From the NCBI GenBank assembly GCA_033558025.1, contig JAUCEF010000142.1, positions 1-27,695 of the forward strand: 27,695 nt of DNA, read 5' to 3'. Below are positions 1 to 9,444 of the stretch, one piece after another (position 1 is the first letter of the stretch; the number at the start of each line of letters is the position of its first letter). Source of the stretch: Phytophthora sp. 'mugwort' (taxonomy: Eukaryota; Oomycota; Peronosporomycetes; Peronosporales; Peronosporaceae). The notes under the pieces are model-generated. The model saw only the letters and a list, made by a program, of their open reading frames with translations, was not told the DNA's origin and searched no databases. Both the position numbers and the translations under genes were made by a program.

Positions 1-677
1 GATTTGCTGTTGATAATCCAACATTAAATCGTTTTTTTAGTTTACATTTTACATTACCTTTTATAATTGTGGGTGCCGTATTGATACATTTAATTTTATT
101 ACATGAAGTTGGTTCAAATAATCCTTTAGGTATTACATTAAAAAATGAAAATATACCTTTTTATCCATATTTTTATACTAAAGATTTATTTGGATTAATG
201 ATCTTATTTTTGATTTTCTTTATTTTTATTTTTTTTTATCCTAATACATTAGGTCATCCCGATAATTATATTGAAGCAAATCCAATGAAAACACCTTTAC
301 ATATCGTACCAGAATGGTATTTTTTACCGTTTTATGCAATTTTAAGATCTATTCCTAATAAAATTGGCGGTGTTATAGCTATGTTTGGTTCATTACTTAT
401 TTTATTAACAATACCTTTTACAAATTCATCTGAAATTAGAAGTACAGCTTTTAGACCTATATTTAAAATTTGTTATTGGTTATTAGTTATAGCTTTTTTA
501 TTATTAGGTTGGGTTGGACAATGTCCAGTTGAATATCCTTATACTGAAATTGGTATTATAAGTATGATTTATTATTTTTTTTTTTTTATAATAATTATAC
601 CATTTTTAGGTAAATTAGAAACTTATTTAGTACGTTATAATATTAATAAAAAATCTTTAATAAATAAAAATAAATAA
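1..677 (+). CDS. cob: Cytochrome b, 3' part (left repeat copy, cut by window edge)
   Basis: This is the C-terminal half of apocytochrome b, the quinol-oxidising and quinone-reducing core of complex III in the inner membrane. The reading frame is open from base 3 and ends at TAA 675-677. It shows the HEVGSNNP stretch after the last haem-ligand histidine, the PEWY motif of the Qo site, and the C-terminal transmembrane helices ending near FLGKLE. A basic, asparagine/lysine-rich tail of about 16 residues follows. The sequence mirrors bases 6528-7204 of the minus-strand copy, so it is the left arm of the inverted repeat. The 5' part must lie upstream of the window, unless the repeat ends there. 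The next open frame, nad11, overlaps or abuts the cob stop. Confidence 0.95.
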   Translation, partial: FAVDNPTLNRFFSLHFTLPFIIVGAVLIHLILLHEVGSNNPLGITLKNENIPFYPYFYTKDLFGLMILFLIFFIFIFFYPNTLGHPDNYIEANPMKTPLHIVPEWYFLPFYAILRSIPNKIGGVIAMFGSLLILLTIPFTNSSEIRSTAFRPIFKICYWLLVIAFLLLGWVGQCPVEYPYTEIGIISMIYYFFFFIIIIPFLGKLETYLVRYNINKKSLINKNK

Positions 678-2256
678 TTTAAATTGTATTCATTGTACAC
701 GTTGTGTACGTTTTGCTAATGAAATTTGTGGAATTGACGGTTTAGGTACAACAGGTCGTGGTAATAAAACTGAAATTAATTTTTATTCTTCAAATATTTT
801 TAAATCCGAATTTTCTGGTAATTTAGTAGATTTATGTCCTGTTGGTGCATTAACTTCTAAACCCTATACTTTTAAAGCACGTTCTTGGGAATTAAAAAAA
901 AAAGAGGGTATTGCTATTTTAGATAGTATTGGTTCAAATATTAAAATTGATATTTTTAATAATGAAATTATACGTATTTTACCTAAAACTAATTTTAATA
1001 TTAATAAAGAATGGATATCAGATAAAACAAGATATTTTTTTGATAGTTTAAAATATCAACGATTAAAATATCCATTATTAAAAGATAATCAAAACAATTT
1101 TCATAGGATTTCTTGGTTAGATGCTCTAAATATTATTAATAAAAAATTGATAATTACAGATAGTTTTAATGCTAAAAGTATTATTGGTGATTTAACTGAT
1201 TTAGAATCTCTTTTTTTATTAAAAAAAAATTTAAATAAATTAGGAATTTCAAATGTAAATTATGAACAATTTTTAAAAAATCGACAAATTAAGATAAATT
1301 CTGATTTAGCTTCAAATTTTTTATTTAATAATACTTTAAAATCTATTGAAGAATCTGATGTTTGTTTAATAATTGGTAGTGATATTCGTCAAGAAGGTTC
1401 TATTTTAAATATTCATTTAATTAATCGTTTAAAAAAAGGAAATTTTAAAATAGCATATATCGGTAATAAAATTAATTTTACTTATCCAGTAAAACATTTA
1501 GGATTAACTTTTAAAACTTTAATAAATATTATTTTAGGAAAACATGTATTTTGTAAACAATTAAAAAAAGCAAAAAAACCTTTAATTATTATAGGTAGTA
1601 ATATTTTAAATCAAAAAAATGGTTTTTTTTTATTATCAAAATTAAAAAATTTATCATTTATTAACCATAATATTAATTTCTTTAATTTTCAAACTTCTTT
1701 AATTAATTTTTTTGAAATTACTTTTCCAAAATCATTAAATATGTTAAATAATTCAAAATTATATTATTTATTTAATACAAATTTACAAAATAAATTAAAA
1801 ATAACTAAAAATAGTTTTGTTATTTATCAAGGACATCATTTTACTAAAGATGCTCAAAATTCAAATCTAATTTTACCTGGATTAACTTTTTTAGAAAAAA
1901 ATGGAATGTATATTAATTTAGAAGGTTTTATTCAAAAAAATGAACAAATTTTAAATGTAAATATAGAACAACGTAAAGATTCTATAATTTATAGAAATCT
2001 TTATAAATTTTTATTAAATAAAAATCAATCTAAATCAGAAGCTTTTTTAAAAATTAAAGATATTTTACCTTATTTATTAAAAAAAAAAATAAAAATTATT
2101 TATAATTTTAGTTTTAATAAAAAATTTTTAAAAATTAATATTAATTTTTTAGATTCATTAATTAAAAATAATTATTATACAAATATATTAGAACAATATT
2201 CAAAAATATTGATTAATTCTAATAAAATTTTCAAAAATCAATCAAAATTATTATGA
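664..2256 (+). CDS. nad11: NADH dehydrogenase subunit 11, N-terminally truncated (left repeat copy)
   Basis: Complex I subunit homologous to bacterial NuoG, of the peripheral electron-transfer arm. The open frame starts after an in-frame TAA at 661-663 and ends at TGA 2254-2256 (530 codons). Near its start it has CIHCTRC and, further on, DLCPVGAL, which together give the four cysteines of a 4Fe-4S cluster (N4 type). WISDKTR and a diverged molybdopterin-oxidoreductase-like domain follow. Missing is everything upstream in normal NuoG/Nad11, about 120 residues: the 2Fe-2S ferredoxin domain and the His-Cys3 cluster. Cob occupies that position instead. There is no ATG before the distal third of the frame, so the real start is unknown (ATA at 664 or 670, ATT at 688 and TTG at 1147 are candidates). 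The last two bases of the stop overlap the nad1 ATG (ATGA). The identity is firm; whether it works as a stand-alone protein is not. Confidence 0.85.
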   Translation: MKINNLNCIHCTRCVRFANEICGIDGLGTTGRGNKTEINFYSSNIFKSEFSGNLVDLCPVGALTSKPYTFKARSWELKKKEGIAILDSIGSNIKIDIFNNEIIRILPKTNFNINKEWISDKTRYFFDSLKYQRLKYPLLKDNQNNFHRISWLDALNIINKKLIITDSFNAKSIIGDLTDLESLFLLKKNLNKLGISNVNYEQFLKNRQIKINSDLASNFLFNNTLKSIEESDVCLIIGSDIRQEGSILNIHLINRLKKGNFKIAYIGNKINFTYPVKHLGLTFKTLINIILGKHVFCKQLKKAKKPLIIIGSNILNQKNGFFLLSKLKNLSFINHNINFFNFQTSLINFFEITFPKSLNMLNNSKLYYLFNTNLQNKLKITKNSFVIYQGHHFTKDAQNSNLILPGLTFLEKNGMYINLEGFIQKNEQILNVNIEQRKDSIIYRNLYKFLLNKNQSKSEAFLKIKDILPYLLKKKIKIIYNFSFNKKFLKININFLDSLIKNNYYTNILEQYSKILINSNKIFKNQSKLL

Positions 2257-3233
2257 TATACACAATTTTAAAATTTTTAATTTTCATATTACCTTTATTA
2301 ATTGCTGTGGCTTATTTTACTTTAGTTGAACGTAAAATATTAGCTTCTATTCAAAGAAGAAGAGGACCTAATGTTGTAGGTACTTTTGGATTATTACAAC
2401 CATTAGCTGATGGTCTTAAATTATTCGTAAAAGAAACAATTTTACCAAGTAATGCTGATGTAATTTTATTTATATTTGCACCTATTTTAGCTTTTTTTTT
2501 AAGTCTATTAAGTTGGACAATAATACCTTTAGGTTTTGGTATGTTTTTTACTGAATTAAATATTGGTATTTTATATTTAATAGCAATTTCATCTTTAGGT
2601 GTATACGGTGTTATTATAGGTGGTTGGTCAAGTAATTCTAAATATTCGTTTTTAGGGGCTTTAAGATCAACAGCACAAATGATTTCATATGAATTAACTA
2701 TTGGGTTTTCAATTCTTTCAGTAATTGTTTGTGCAAAATCTTTAAATTTAATTTCTATTATTTGGGCACAAAAAACGGTATGGTATTGTTTTCCTCTTTT
2801 TCCTATTTTTATAATTTTTTTTATATCTTGTTTAGCAGAAACAAATCGACATCCCTTTGATTTACCTGAAGCTGAAGCTGAATTAGTTTCAGGTTATAAT
2901 GTAGAATATTCTGCAATGGGTTTTGCATTATTTTTTTTAGGTGAATATGCTAATATGTTATTAATGAGTAGTTTAACTACGATTTTATTTTTAGGTGGTT
3001 GGTTAGCACCTTTCCCTTTTAGTATAAATTGTATTAATTTTTTACCCGGATCTTTTTGGTTTAGTATTAAAATTTGTTTTTTTGTTGTTTTATTTGTAGT
3101 TGCTCGAGCTATTTTACCTCGATATCGTTATGACCAATTAATGCGTTTAGGTTGGAAAGTATTTCTACCTTTTTCATTATCCTGGTTTTTATATACTGCA
3201 AGTATTTTAATAAGTTTTAATTGGTTAATTTAA
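2253..3233 (+). CDS. nad1: NADH dehydrogenase subunit 1 (left repeat copy)
   Basis: Complete 326-residue Nad1 (NuoH family), the membrane subunit of complex I at the base of the quinone channel. It starts at an ATG overlapping the nad11 TGA stop. Residues about 25-40 carry the conserved [16 protein letters not shown] signature. Around residues 195-215 the [20 protein letters not shown] stretch supplies the acidic residues of the quinone-channel entrance. Some eight hydrophobic helices are evident. Stop TAA is at 3231-3233, and nad4L starts 2 bp later, so nad11-nad1-nad4L reads as one operon-like unit. The protein is identical to the minus-strand copy at 3972-4952. Confidence 0.97.
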   Translation: MIYTILKFLIFILPLLIAVAYFTLVERKILASIQRRRGPNVVGTFGLLQPLADGLKLFVKETILPSNADVILFIFAPILAFFLSLLSWTIIPLGFGMFFTELNIGILYLIAISSLGVYGVIIGGWSSNSKYSFLGALRSTAQMISYELTIGFSILSVIVCAKSLNLISIIWAQKTVWYCFPLFPIFIIFFISCLAETNRHPFDLPEAEAELVSGYNVEYSAMGFALFFLGEYANMLLMSSLTTILFLGGWLAPFPFSINCINFLPGSFWFSIKICFFVVLFVVARAILPRYRYDQLMRLGWKVFLPFSLSWFLYTASILISFNWLI

Positions 3234-3235
3234 TT

Positions 3236-3562
3236 ATGAATATTTTAAATCATTTTATTTTTACTTTTTTTTTATTCTGTCTTGGATTATTTGGTATAAT
3301 TTTAAATAGACAGAATATTATTATTATTTTAATGTCTATTGAATTATTATTATTATCAATTAATTTAAATTTTATTTATTTTGCAGTTTTAATTGATGAT
3401 ATAATAGGACAAGTTTTTTCTTTATTAATTTTAACAGTAGCTGCAGCAGAATCAGCTATTGGATTAGCTATTATGATTATTTTCTTTAAATTATATGGAG
3501 ATATTTCAATTTATAAAATAAATTTATTAATAATTATAATAAATTTATTTTCTATAAATTGA
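3236..3562 (+). CDS. nad4L: NADH dehydrogenase subunit 4L (left repeat copy, altered C-terminus)
   Basis: Nad4L (NuoK family), a three-helix proton-channel subunit of complex I. The start is taken at ATG 3236 (MNILNHF), because the five codons upstream lie inside the nad1 end. Motifs are the [13 protein letters not shown] helix and the [11 protein letters not shown] stretch with its conserved glutamates. The usual end near [11 protein letters not shown] is followed here by about ten extra hydrophobic residues ([10 protein letters not shown]) and a TGA, because this copy leaves the inverted repeat and runs into the central spacer. The other copy ends after only SL. The core is sound; the differing tail comes from the repeat junction. 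Confidence 0.92.
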   Translation: MNILNHFIFTFFLFCLGLFGIILNRQNIIIILMSIELLLLSINLNFIYFAVLIDDIIGQVFSLLILTVAAAESAIGLAIMIIFFKLYGDISIYKINLLIIIINLFSIN

Positions 3563-3575
3563 AATATCTCCATAT
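3493..3575. repeat. Hairpin at the left repeat/spacer junction
   Basis: Bases 3493-3526 pair with 3540-3575 except for a 2-bp bulge, leaving a loop of about 13 nt. The stem forms because the end of the left nad4L meets an inverted copy of the same sequence from the tandem repeat. Confidence 0.85.
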
Positions 3576-3727
3576 TTCAATTTAAAGAAAATAAATTTAT
3601 TATAATGATAATAAATTTATTTTATAAATTGAAATATCTCCATATAATTTAAAGAAAATAAATTTATTATAATGATAATAAATTTATTTTATAAATTGAA
3701 ATATCTCCATATAATTTAAAGAAAATA
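3554..3727. repeat. Tandem repeat made of the nad4L 3' end, at the palindrome centre
   Basis: Three direct copies of a unit containing ATAAATTGAAATATCTCCAT are seen. The shared CTCC is at 3568, 3638 and 3705, giving periods of 70 and 67 bp. On the minus strand the copy nearest nad4L is that gene's own 3' end. The other two are duplications of its last 15-20 codons plus the following AT stretch. The outermost unit carries a 3-bp insertion and other changes. Confidence 0.9.
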
Positions 3728-3969
3728 ATCATAATAGCTAATCCAATAGCTGATTCTGCTGCAGCTACTGTTAAAATTAATAAAGAAAAAACTTGTCCTA
3801 TTATATCATCAATTAAAACTGCAAAATAAATAAAATTTAAATTAATTGATAATAATAATAATTCAATAGACATTAAAATAATAATAATATTCTGTCTATT
3901 TAAAATTATACCAAATAATCCAAGACAGAATAAAAAAAAAGTAAAAATAAAATGATTTAAAATATTCAT
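3667..3969 (-). CDS. nad4L: NADH dehydrogenase subunit 4L (right repeat copy)
   Basis: Complete Nad4L of 100 residues, starting at the ATG whose complement is 3967-3969 and ending at TAA (complement 3667-3669). It has the same [13 protein letters not shown] and [11 protein letters not shown] motifs as the plus-strand copy. The C-terminus ends normally after [11 protein letters not shown] plus two residues (SL), so this is the better candidate for the ancestral form. It sits 2 bp downstream of nad1. The stop itself lies in the first tandem-repeat spacer unit. Confidence 0.95.
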   Translation of the reverse strand: MNILNHFIFTFFLFCLGLFGIILNRQNIIIILMSIELLLLSINLNFIYFAVLIDDIIGQVFSLLILTVAAAESAIGLAIMIIFFKLYGDISIYKINLLSL

Positions 3970-3971
3970 AA

Positions 3972-4952
3972 TTAAATTAACCAATTAAAACTTATTAAAA
4001 TACTTGCAGTATATAAAAACCAGGATAATGAAAAAGGTAGAAATACTTTCCAACCTAAACGCATTAATTGGTCATAACGATATCGAGGTAAAATAGCTCG
4101 AGCAACTACAAATAAAACAACAAAAAAACAAATTTTAATACTAAACCAAAAAGATCCGGGTAAAAAATTAATACAATTTATACTAAAAGGGAAAGGTGCT
4201 AACCAACCACCTAAAAATAAAATCGTAGTTAAACTACTCATTAATAACATATTAGCATATTCACCTAAAAAAAATAATGCAAAACCCATTGCAGAATATT
4301 CTACATTATAACCTGAAACTAATTCAGCTTCAGCTTCAGGTAAATCAAAGGGATGTCGATTTGTTTCTGCTAAACAAGATATAAAAAAAATTATAAAAAT
4401 AGGAAAAAGAGGAAAACAATACCATACCGTTTTTTGTGCCCAAATAATAGAAATTAAATTTAAAGATTTTGCACAAACAATTACTGAAAGAATTGAAAAC
4501 CCAATAGTTAATTCATATGAAATCATTTGTGCTGTTGATCTTAAAGCCCCTAAAAACGAATATTTAGAATTACTTGACCAACCACCTATAATAACACCGT
4601 ATACACCTAAAGATGAAATTGCTATTAAATATAAAATACCAATATTTAATTCAGTAAAAAACATACCAAAACCTAAAGGTATTATTGTCCAACTTAATAG
4701 ACTTAAAAAAAAAGCTAAAATAGGTGCAAATATAAATAAAATTACATCAGCATTACTTGGTAAAATTGTTTCTTTTACGAATAATTTAAGACCATCAGCT
4801 AATGGTTGTAATAATCCAAAAGTACCTACAACATTAGGTCCTCTTCTTCTTTGAATAGAAGCTAATATTTTACGTTCAACTAAAGTAAAATAAGCCACAG
4901 CAATTAATAAAGGTAATATGAAAATTAAAAATTTTAAAATTGTGTATATCAT
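3972..4952 (-). CDS. nad1: NADH dehydrogenase subunit 1 (right repeat copy)
   Basis: 326 residues, identical to the copy at 2253-3233. It is a complex I membrane subunit of the NuoH family, with the [15 protein letters not shown] and [15 protein letters not shown] signatures. The ATG overlaps the upstream nad11 TGA by two bases, and nad4L follows 2 bp after the stop. Exact identity between the arms implies either gene conversion between them or a very recent duplication. Confidence 0.97.
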   Translation of the reverse strand: MIYTILKFLIFILPLLIAVAYFTLVERKILASIQRRRGPNVVGTFGLLQPLADGLKLFVKETILPSNADVILFIFAPILAFFLSLLSWTIIPLGFGMFFTELNIGILYLIAISSLGVYGVIIGGWSSNSKYSFLGALRSTAQMISYELTIGFSILSVIVCAKSLNLISIIWAQKTVWYCFPLFPIFIIFFISCLAETNRHPFDLPEAEAELVSGYNVEYSAMGFALFFLGEYANMLLMSSLTTILFLGGWLAPFPFSINCINFLPGSFWFSIKICFFVVLFVVARAILPRYRYDQLMRLGWKVFLPFSLSWFLYTASILISFNWLI

Positions 4953-6541
4953 AATAATTTTGATTGATTTTTGAAAATTTTATTAGAATTAATCAATATT
5001 TTTGAATATTGTTCTAATATATTTGTATAATAATTATTTTTAATTAATGAATCTAAAAAATTAATATTAATTTTTAAAAATTTTTTATTAAAACTAAAAT
5101 TATAAATAATTTTTATTTTTTTTTTTAATAAATAAGGTAAAATATCTTTAATTTTTAAAAAAGCTTCTGATTTAGATTGATTTTTATTTAATAAAAATTT
5201 ATAAAGATTTCTATAAATTATAGAATCTTTACGTTGTTCTATATTTACATTTAAAATTTGTTCATTTTTTTGAATAAAACCTTCTAAATTAATATACATT
5301 CCATTTTTTTCTAAAAAAGTTAATCCAGGTAAAATTAGATTTGAATTTTGAGCATCTTTAGTAAAATGATGTCCTTGATAAATAACAAAACTATTTTTAG
5401 TTATTTTTAATTTATTTTGTAAATTTGTATTAAATAAATAATATAATTTTGAATTATTTAACATATTTAATGATTTTGGAAAAGTAATTTCAAAAAAATT
5501 AATTAAAGAAGTTTGAAAATTAAAGAAATTAATATTATGGTTAATAAATGATAAATTTTTTAATTTTGATAATAAAAAAAAACCATTTTTTTGATTTAAA
5601 ATATTACTACCTATAATAATTAAAGGTTTTTTTGCTTTTTTTAATTGTTTACAAAATACATGTTTTCCTAAAATAATATTTATTAAAGTTTTAAAAGTTA
5701 ATCCTAAATGTTTTACTGGATAAGTAAAATTAATTTTATTACCGATATATGCTATTTTAAAATTTCCTTTTTTTAAACGATTAATTAAATGAATATTTAA
5801 AATAGAACCTTCTTGACGAATATCACTACCAATTATTAAACAAACATCAGATTCTTCAATAGATTTTAAAGTATTATTAAATAAAAAATTTGAAGCTAAA
5901 TCAGAATTTATCTTAATTTGTCGATTTTTTAAAAATTGTTCATAATTTACATTTGAAATTCCTAATTTATTTAAATTTTTTTTTAATAAAAAAAGAGATT
6001 CTAAATCAGTTAAATCACCAATAATACTTTTAGCATTAAAACTATCTGTAATTATCAATTTTTTATTAATAATATTTAGAGCATCTAACCAAGAAATCCT
6101 ATGAAAATTGTTTTGATTATCTTTTAATAATGGATATTTTAATCGTTGATATTTTAAACTATCAAAAAAATATCTTGTTTTATCTGATATCCATTCTTTA
6201 TTAATATTAAAATTAGTTTTAGGTAAAATACGTATAATTTCATTATTAAAAATATCAATTTTAATATTTGAACCAATACTATCTAAAATAGCAATACCCT
6301 CTTTTTTTTTTAATTCCCAAGAACGTGCTTTAAAAGTATAGGGTTTAGAAGTTAATGCACCAACAGGACATAAATCTACTAAATTACCAGAAAATTCGGA
6401 TTTAAAAATATTTGAAGAATAAAAATTAATTTCAGTTTTATTACCACGACCTGTTGTACCTAAACCGTCAATTCCACAAATTTCATTAGCAAAACGTACA
6501 CAACGTGTACAATGAATACAATTTAAATTATTTATTTTTAT
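4949..6541 (-). CDS. nad11: NADH dehydrogenase subunit 11, N-terminally truncated (right repeat copy)
   Basis: Second identical copy of the shortened Nad11/NuoG frame (530 codons, TGA stop). It keeps the CIHCTRC plus DLCPVGAL cysteine set of the N4-type 4Fe-4S cluster and the molybdopterin-like C-terminal domain. It lacks the upstream 2Fe-2S and His-Cys3 cluster domains. The frame is closed upstream by an in-frame stop inside the end of cob, and no ATG is available. The 5' limit given is the first codon after that stop, not a proven start. The missing piece could be a separate mitochondrial gene outside the window, a nuclear gene, or lost to a rearrangement or assembly join at the cob/nad11 boundary. 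Confidence 0.85.
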   Translation of the reverse strand: MKINNLNCIHCTRCVRFANEICGIDGLGTTGRGNKTEINFYSSNIFKSEFSGNLVDLCPVGALTSKPYTFKARSWELKKKEGIAILDSIGSNIKIDIFNNEIIRILPKTNFNINKEWISDKTRYFFDSLKYQRLKYPLLKDNQNNFHRISWLDALNIINKKLIITDSFNAKSIIGDLTDLESLFLLKKNLNKLGISNVNYEQFLKNRQIKINSDLASNFLFNNTLKSIEESDVCLIIGSDIRQEGSILNIHLINRLKKGNFKIAYIGNKINFTYPVKHLGLTFKTLINIILGKHVFCKQLKKAKKPLIIIGSNILNQKNGFFLLSKLKNLSFINHNINFFNFQTSLINFFEITFPKSLNMLNNSKLYYLFNTNLQNKLKITKNSFVIYQGHHFTKDAQNSNLILPGLTFLEKNGMYINLEGFIQKNEQILNVNIEQRKDSIIYRNLYKFLLNKNQSKSEAFLKIKDILPYLLKKKIKIIYNFSFNKKFLKININFLDSLIKNNYYTNILEQYSKILINSNKIFKNQSKLL

Positions 6542-7703
6542 TTATTAAAGATTTTTTATTAATATTATAACGTACTAAATAAGTTTCTAATTTACCTAAA
6601 AATGGTATAATTATTATAAAAAAAAAAAAATAATAAATCATACTTATAATACCAATTTCAGTATAAGGATATTCAACTGGACATTGTCCAACCCAACCTA
6701 ATAATAAAAAAGCTATAACTAATAACCAATAACAAATTTTAAATATAGGTCTAAAAGCTGTACTTCTAATTTCAGATGAATTTGTAAAAGGTATTGTTAA
6801 TAAAATAAGTAATGAACCAAACATAGCTATAACACCGCCAATTTTATTAGGAATAGATCTTAAAATTGCATAAAACGGTAAAAAATACCATTCTGGTACG
6901 ATATGTAAAGGTGTTTTCATTGGATTTGCTTCAATATAATTATCGGGATGACCTAATGTATTAGGATAAAAAAAAATAAAAATAAAGAAAATCAAAAATA
7001 AGATCATTAATCCAAATAAATCTTTAGTATAAAAATATGGATAAAAAGGTATATTTTCATTTTTTAATGTAATACCTAAAGGATTATTTGAACCAACTTC
7101 ATGTAATAAAATTAAATGTATCAATACGGCACCCACAATTATAAAAGGTAATGTAAAATGTAAACTAAAAAAACGATTTAATGTTGGATTATCAACAGCA
7201 AATCCGCCCCAAAGCCAATCAACAATATCTTTTCCTATTAAGGGTATTGCAGAAAATAAATTAGTAATAACAGTTGCACCCCAAAAACTCATTTGTCCCC
7301 AAGGTAAAACATAACCCATAAAAGCTGTAGCCATCATTAAAATAAAAATAATTACACCAGAAGACCATATAGCTTCTCTTGGTGTGATATAAGAACCATA
7401 ATATAAACCACGAAAAATATGAATATATACAACAATAAAAAAAAAAGATGCTCCATTTGCATGTGTATATCTAATTAACCAACCATTATTTACATCTCTC
7501 ATAATATGTTCAACACTATTAAAAGCTAAATCAATATGTGGAGTATAATGCATTGCTAAAAAAATACCTGTTAAAATTTGTATTACTAACATAATACCAG
7601 CTAACGAACCGAATCCAAAAAAATAATTTAAATTAATAGGTGTAGGATAATCTATTAAATGATTATTAAGAATCGCAAATAATGATTTTTTATTCCATCT
7701 CAT
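6528..7703 (-). CDS. cob: Cytochrome b
   Basis: Full-length apocytochrome b (391 residues), the central membrane subunit of complex III. The start is taken at the ATG with complement 7701-7703 (MRWNKKSL), the usual place for the family. The frame stays open ten codons further up to a TTG, which is not needed. Conserved features in order are the GSLAG helix, a haem-ligand histidine in YTHANGASF and another in HIFRG, the second haem pair in LHFTLPF and the [13 protein letters not shown] helix, then GHPDNY and the PEWY Qo motif. After the last helix there is a short basic tail. It lies between nad9 (47 bp upstream) and nad11, which begins at the cob stop. Part of this gene is inside the inverted repeat. 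Confidence 0.97.
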   Translation of the reverse strand: MRWNKKSLFAILNNHLIDYPTPINLNYFFGFGSLAGIMLVIQILTGIFLAMHYTPHIDLAFNSVEHIMRDVNNGWLIRYTHANGASFFFIVVYIHIFRGLYYGSYITPREAIWSSGVIIFILMMATAFMGYVLPWGQMSFWGATVITNLFSAIPLIGKDIVDWLWGGFAVDNPTLNRFFSLHFTLPFIIVGAVLIHLILLHEVGSNNPLGITLKNENIPFYPYFYTKDLFGLMILFLIFFIFIFFYPNTLGHPDNYIEANPMKTPLHIVPEWYFLPFYAILRSIPNKIGGVIAMFGSLLILLTIPFTNSSEIRSTAFRPIFKICYWLLVIAFLLLGWVGQCPVEYPYTEIGIISMIYYFFFFIIIIPFLGKLETYLVRYNINKKSLINKNK

Positions 7704-7750
7704 AATATGAAATGAAAAATTACCTAAAAGCAAAAATAATTAATAAAATA

Positions 7751-8317
7751 TTACATATTTATTTTATTATTCCAAGGATTATTAAATTCAAATAATCGGT
7801 ATTGTTGTGATAAATTAATGGGTTCATAAACAACACGTTTTTTTAATTCATTATAAAAAATTTCTAAAAAACCACTTAAAGGGAAATCTTTACGTAAAGG
7901 ATGTCCTTCAAAACCATAATCTGTTAAAATCCGTCTTAAATCGGGATGGTATAAAAAAAAAATACCAAACATATCCCAAACTTCTCTTTCACACCAATTG
8001 GCTGATTGATATATTTTTATAATTGAATCTACCGGTTGTAATTCATTAATTATTATTTTAATTTTTAAACGACTATTAAAACGAATACTTAATAAATTAT
8101 AAATTATTTCAAAACGTTTTTTTTTATTAATATAATCTATAACACAAATTTCTGATAATACTTTAAATTGAGTATTTGTATGATTTTTTAAAAAAAATAA
8201 AATAGGAATTAAATTTTTTGTAGAAATATTTATACATAATTCATTTTTATATAAAGTATAATTTATTATTGGTAAAATCTGTAATAAATATTGACTAAAT
8301 TTTTTTAATACTTTCAT
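7751..8317 (-). CDS. nad9: NADH dehydrogenase subunit 9
   Basis: Nad9 (NuoC / 30-kDa family), a peripheral-arm subunit of complex I next to the quinone-binding module. 188 residues from ATG (complement 8315-8317) to TAA. The family signature is clear in the C-terminal half: CEREVWDMFGI, then HPDLRRILTDYGFEGHPLRKDFPLSG. The N-terminal part is lysine- and asparagine-rich with weaker conservation, as usual in AT-rich mitochondria. The length matches other mitochondrial Nad9 proteins. It lies between atp9 and cob on the same strand. Confidence 0.96.
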   Translation of the reverse strand: MKVLKKFSQYLLQILPIINYTLYKNELCINISTKNLIPILFFLKNHTNTQFKVLSEICVIDYINKKKRFEIIYNLLSIRFNSRLKIKIIINELQPVDSIIKIYQSANWCEREVWDMFGIFFLYHPDLRRILTDYGFEGHPLRKDFPLSGFLEIFYNELKKRVVYEPINLSQQYRLFEFNNPWNNKINM

Positions 8318-8436
8318 AAATAAAAAATAATTATAAATATTTATAATTATAAATATTTATATATTAAAAAAATAAATAATTTTTTTTCTAAAATAAATAC
8401 TATAACCAGTATTAGTATATATATAACATAAAATAC

Positions 8437-8456
8437 GATAAAAATTAATTTTTATC
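8437..8456. repeat. 20-bp perfect palindrome between nad9 and atp9
   Basis: GATAAAAATT followed directly by its reverse complement, in the 163-bp spacer just downstream of atp9. It could form a hairpin or cruciform near the atp9 3' end. AT-rich palindromes also arise by chance, so a function is only possible. Confidence 0.6.
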
Positions 8457-8480
8457 ATATTTTTCAGGATTTAATTTTAA

Positions 8481-8732
<252 letters not shown>

Positions 8733-8946
8733 TTATTTAAAATATCTTAAAGAATAAACTTTTTTAGAATATTTAATTATATAAAAAATTTTAAATTATA
8801 TATAATATTATTATATACTTTAACTAATTTTAAATTAAAATATAATTTTATTAAAAAAAATTATATTAAAATTAATATAGTTAAAATAATTTTATAAAAA
8901 TTTTTTTAATTTAATAACAATAAATTTTTTTATATTTTTAAATAAT

Positions 8947-9300
8947 TTACCATTCTAAAGCATCACTACACCAAATATAAATAAAACCTATAACTAATTC
9001 AACTAAAAATTCAATCATAGTCCAAAATCCCCATGAAAAATTTGAACTTAAAGTTAAAACCCAAGGAAAAATAAAAACAGCTTCTAAATCAAAAATAATA
9101 AAAAGGATAGCTACTAAATAAAATTTTACATCAAAAATTTTTCTAGCATCATCATAAGGATTAAATCCACATTCATAGGCTGTTAACTTTTCTAAATCAT
9201 CTTTTTGTTTAATTAAACTAAAAGATAAAATGAAAATTAAAATTGATAAAAATAAACTTAATATTAAGAATATAAAAATATTTGAATAATTTAATAACAT
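8947..9300 (-). CDS. nad3: NADH dehydrogenase subunit 3
   Basis: Nad3 (NuoA family), a three-helix complex I membrane subunit next to the quinone site. 117 residues from ATG (complement 9298-9300). The frame stays open upstream through the trnD gene, but that extension is tRNA sequence, not protein. The diagnostic loop is LTAYECGFNPYDDARKIFDV, with the cysteine that switches exposure in the active/deactive transition. DLEAVFIFPW and a C-terminal tryptophan follow. It lies 35 bp downstream of trnD. Confidence 0.97.
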   Translation of the reverse strand: MLLNYSNIFIFLILSLFLSILIFILSFSLIKQKDDLEKLTAYECGFNPYDDARKIFDVKFYLVAILFIIFDLEAVFIFPWVLTLSSNFSWGFWTMIEFLVELVIGFIYIWCSDALEW

Positions 9301-9335
9301 ATTTATAAATTTTTTTAAATATAATAAATTTAAAC

Positions 9336-9408
9336 GGAAAAAACGGGACTTGAACCCGCGACTTATAGCGTGACAAGCTACCACTCTAACCAACTGAGCT
9401 ATTTTTCC
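9336..9408 (-). tRNA. trnD(guc): tRNA-Asp (anticodon GUC)
   Basis: 73-nt cloverleaf on the minus strand. The acceptor stem GGAAAAA/TTTTTCC is perfect, the D arm is standard (AGCTCAGTTGGTTAGAGT), and the anticodon arm is GTAGC-TTGTCAC-GCTAT with anticodon GTC. The T arm contains GGTTCAAGTCC. It lies between atp6 and nad3. Confidence 0.95.
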
Positions 9409-9444
9409 AATATAAAATATTATATCTTATTTTTGTATATTTTA

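Larger units (their letters stand above)
1..3529 (+). repeat. Left arm of large inverted repeat
   Basis: This segment is the reverse complement of 3676-7204: any position p pairs with 7205 minus p. The encoded cob end, nad11, nad1 and nad4L are identical in the two copies, and sampled intergenic bases match. Identity runs to the first base of the window, so the arm continues beyond it. The first difference near the centre is at 3530. Confidence 0.95.
3676..7204 (-). repeat. Right arm of large inverted repeat
   Basis: Reverse-complement partner of 1-3529. It contains nad4L, nad1, nad11 and the 3' part of cob on the minus strand. The window shows pairing only as far as 7204, because the left partner is cut off there. 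The true arm may extend through the rest of cob and further. Confidence 0.95.

Noticed and set aside
1147..1149. TTG as the nad11 start
   Set aside because: The same frame continues about 160 codons upstream with strong NuoG conservation, so this TTG is an internal leucine.
2254..2256. TGA coding for tryptophan, as in many mitochondria
   Set aside because: nad11 and the left nad4L end at TGA, conserved tryptophans use TGG, and the only tRNA-Trp has anticodon CCA.
3554..3727. CRISPR-like array
   Set aside because: The repeats are contiguous direct copies of the nad4L end with no unique spacers.
9301..9393. N-terminal extension of nad3 through trnD
   Set aside because: The added residues are translated tRNA sequence; the ATG at the complement of 9298-9300 gives the normal Nad3 length.
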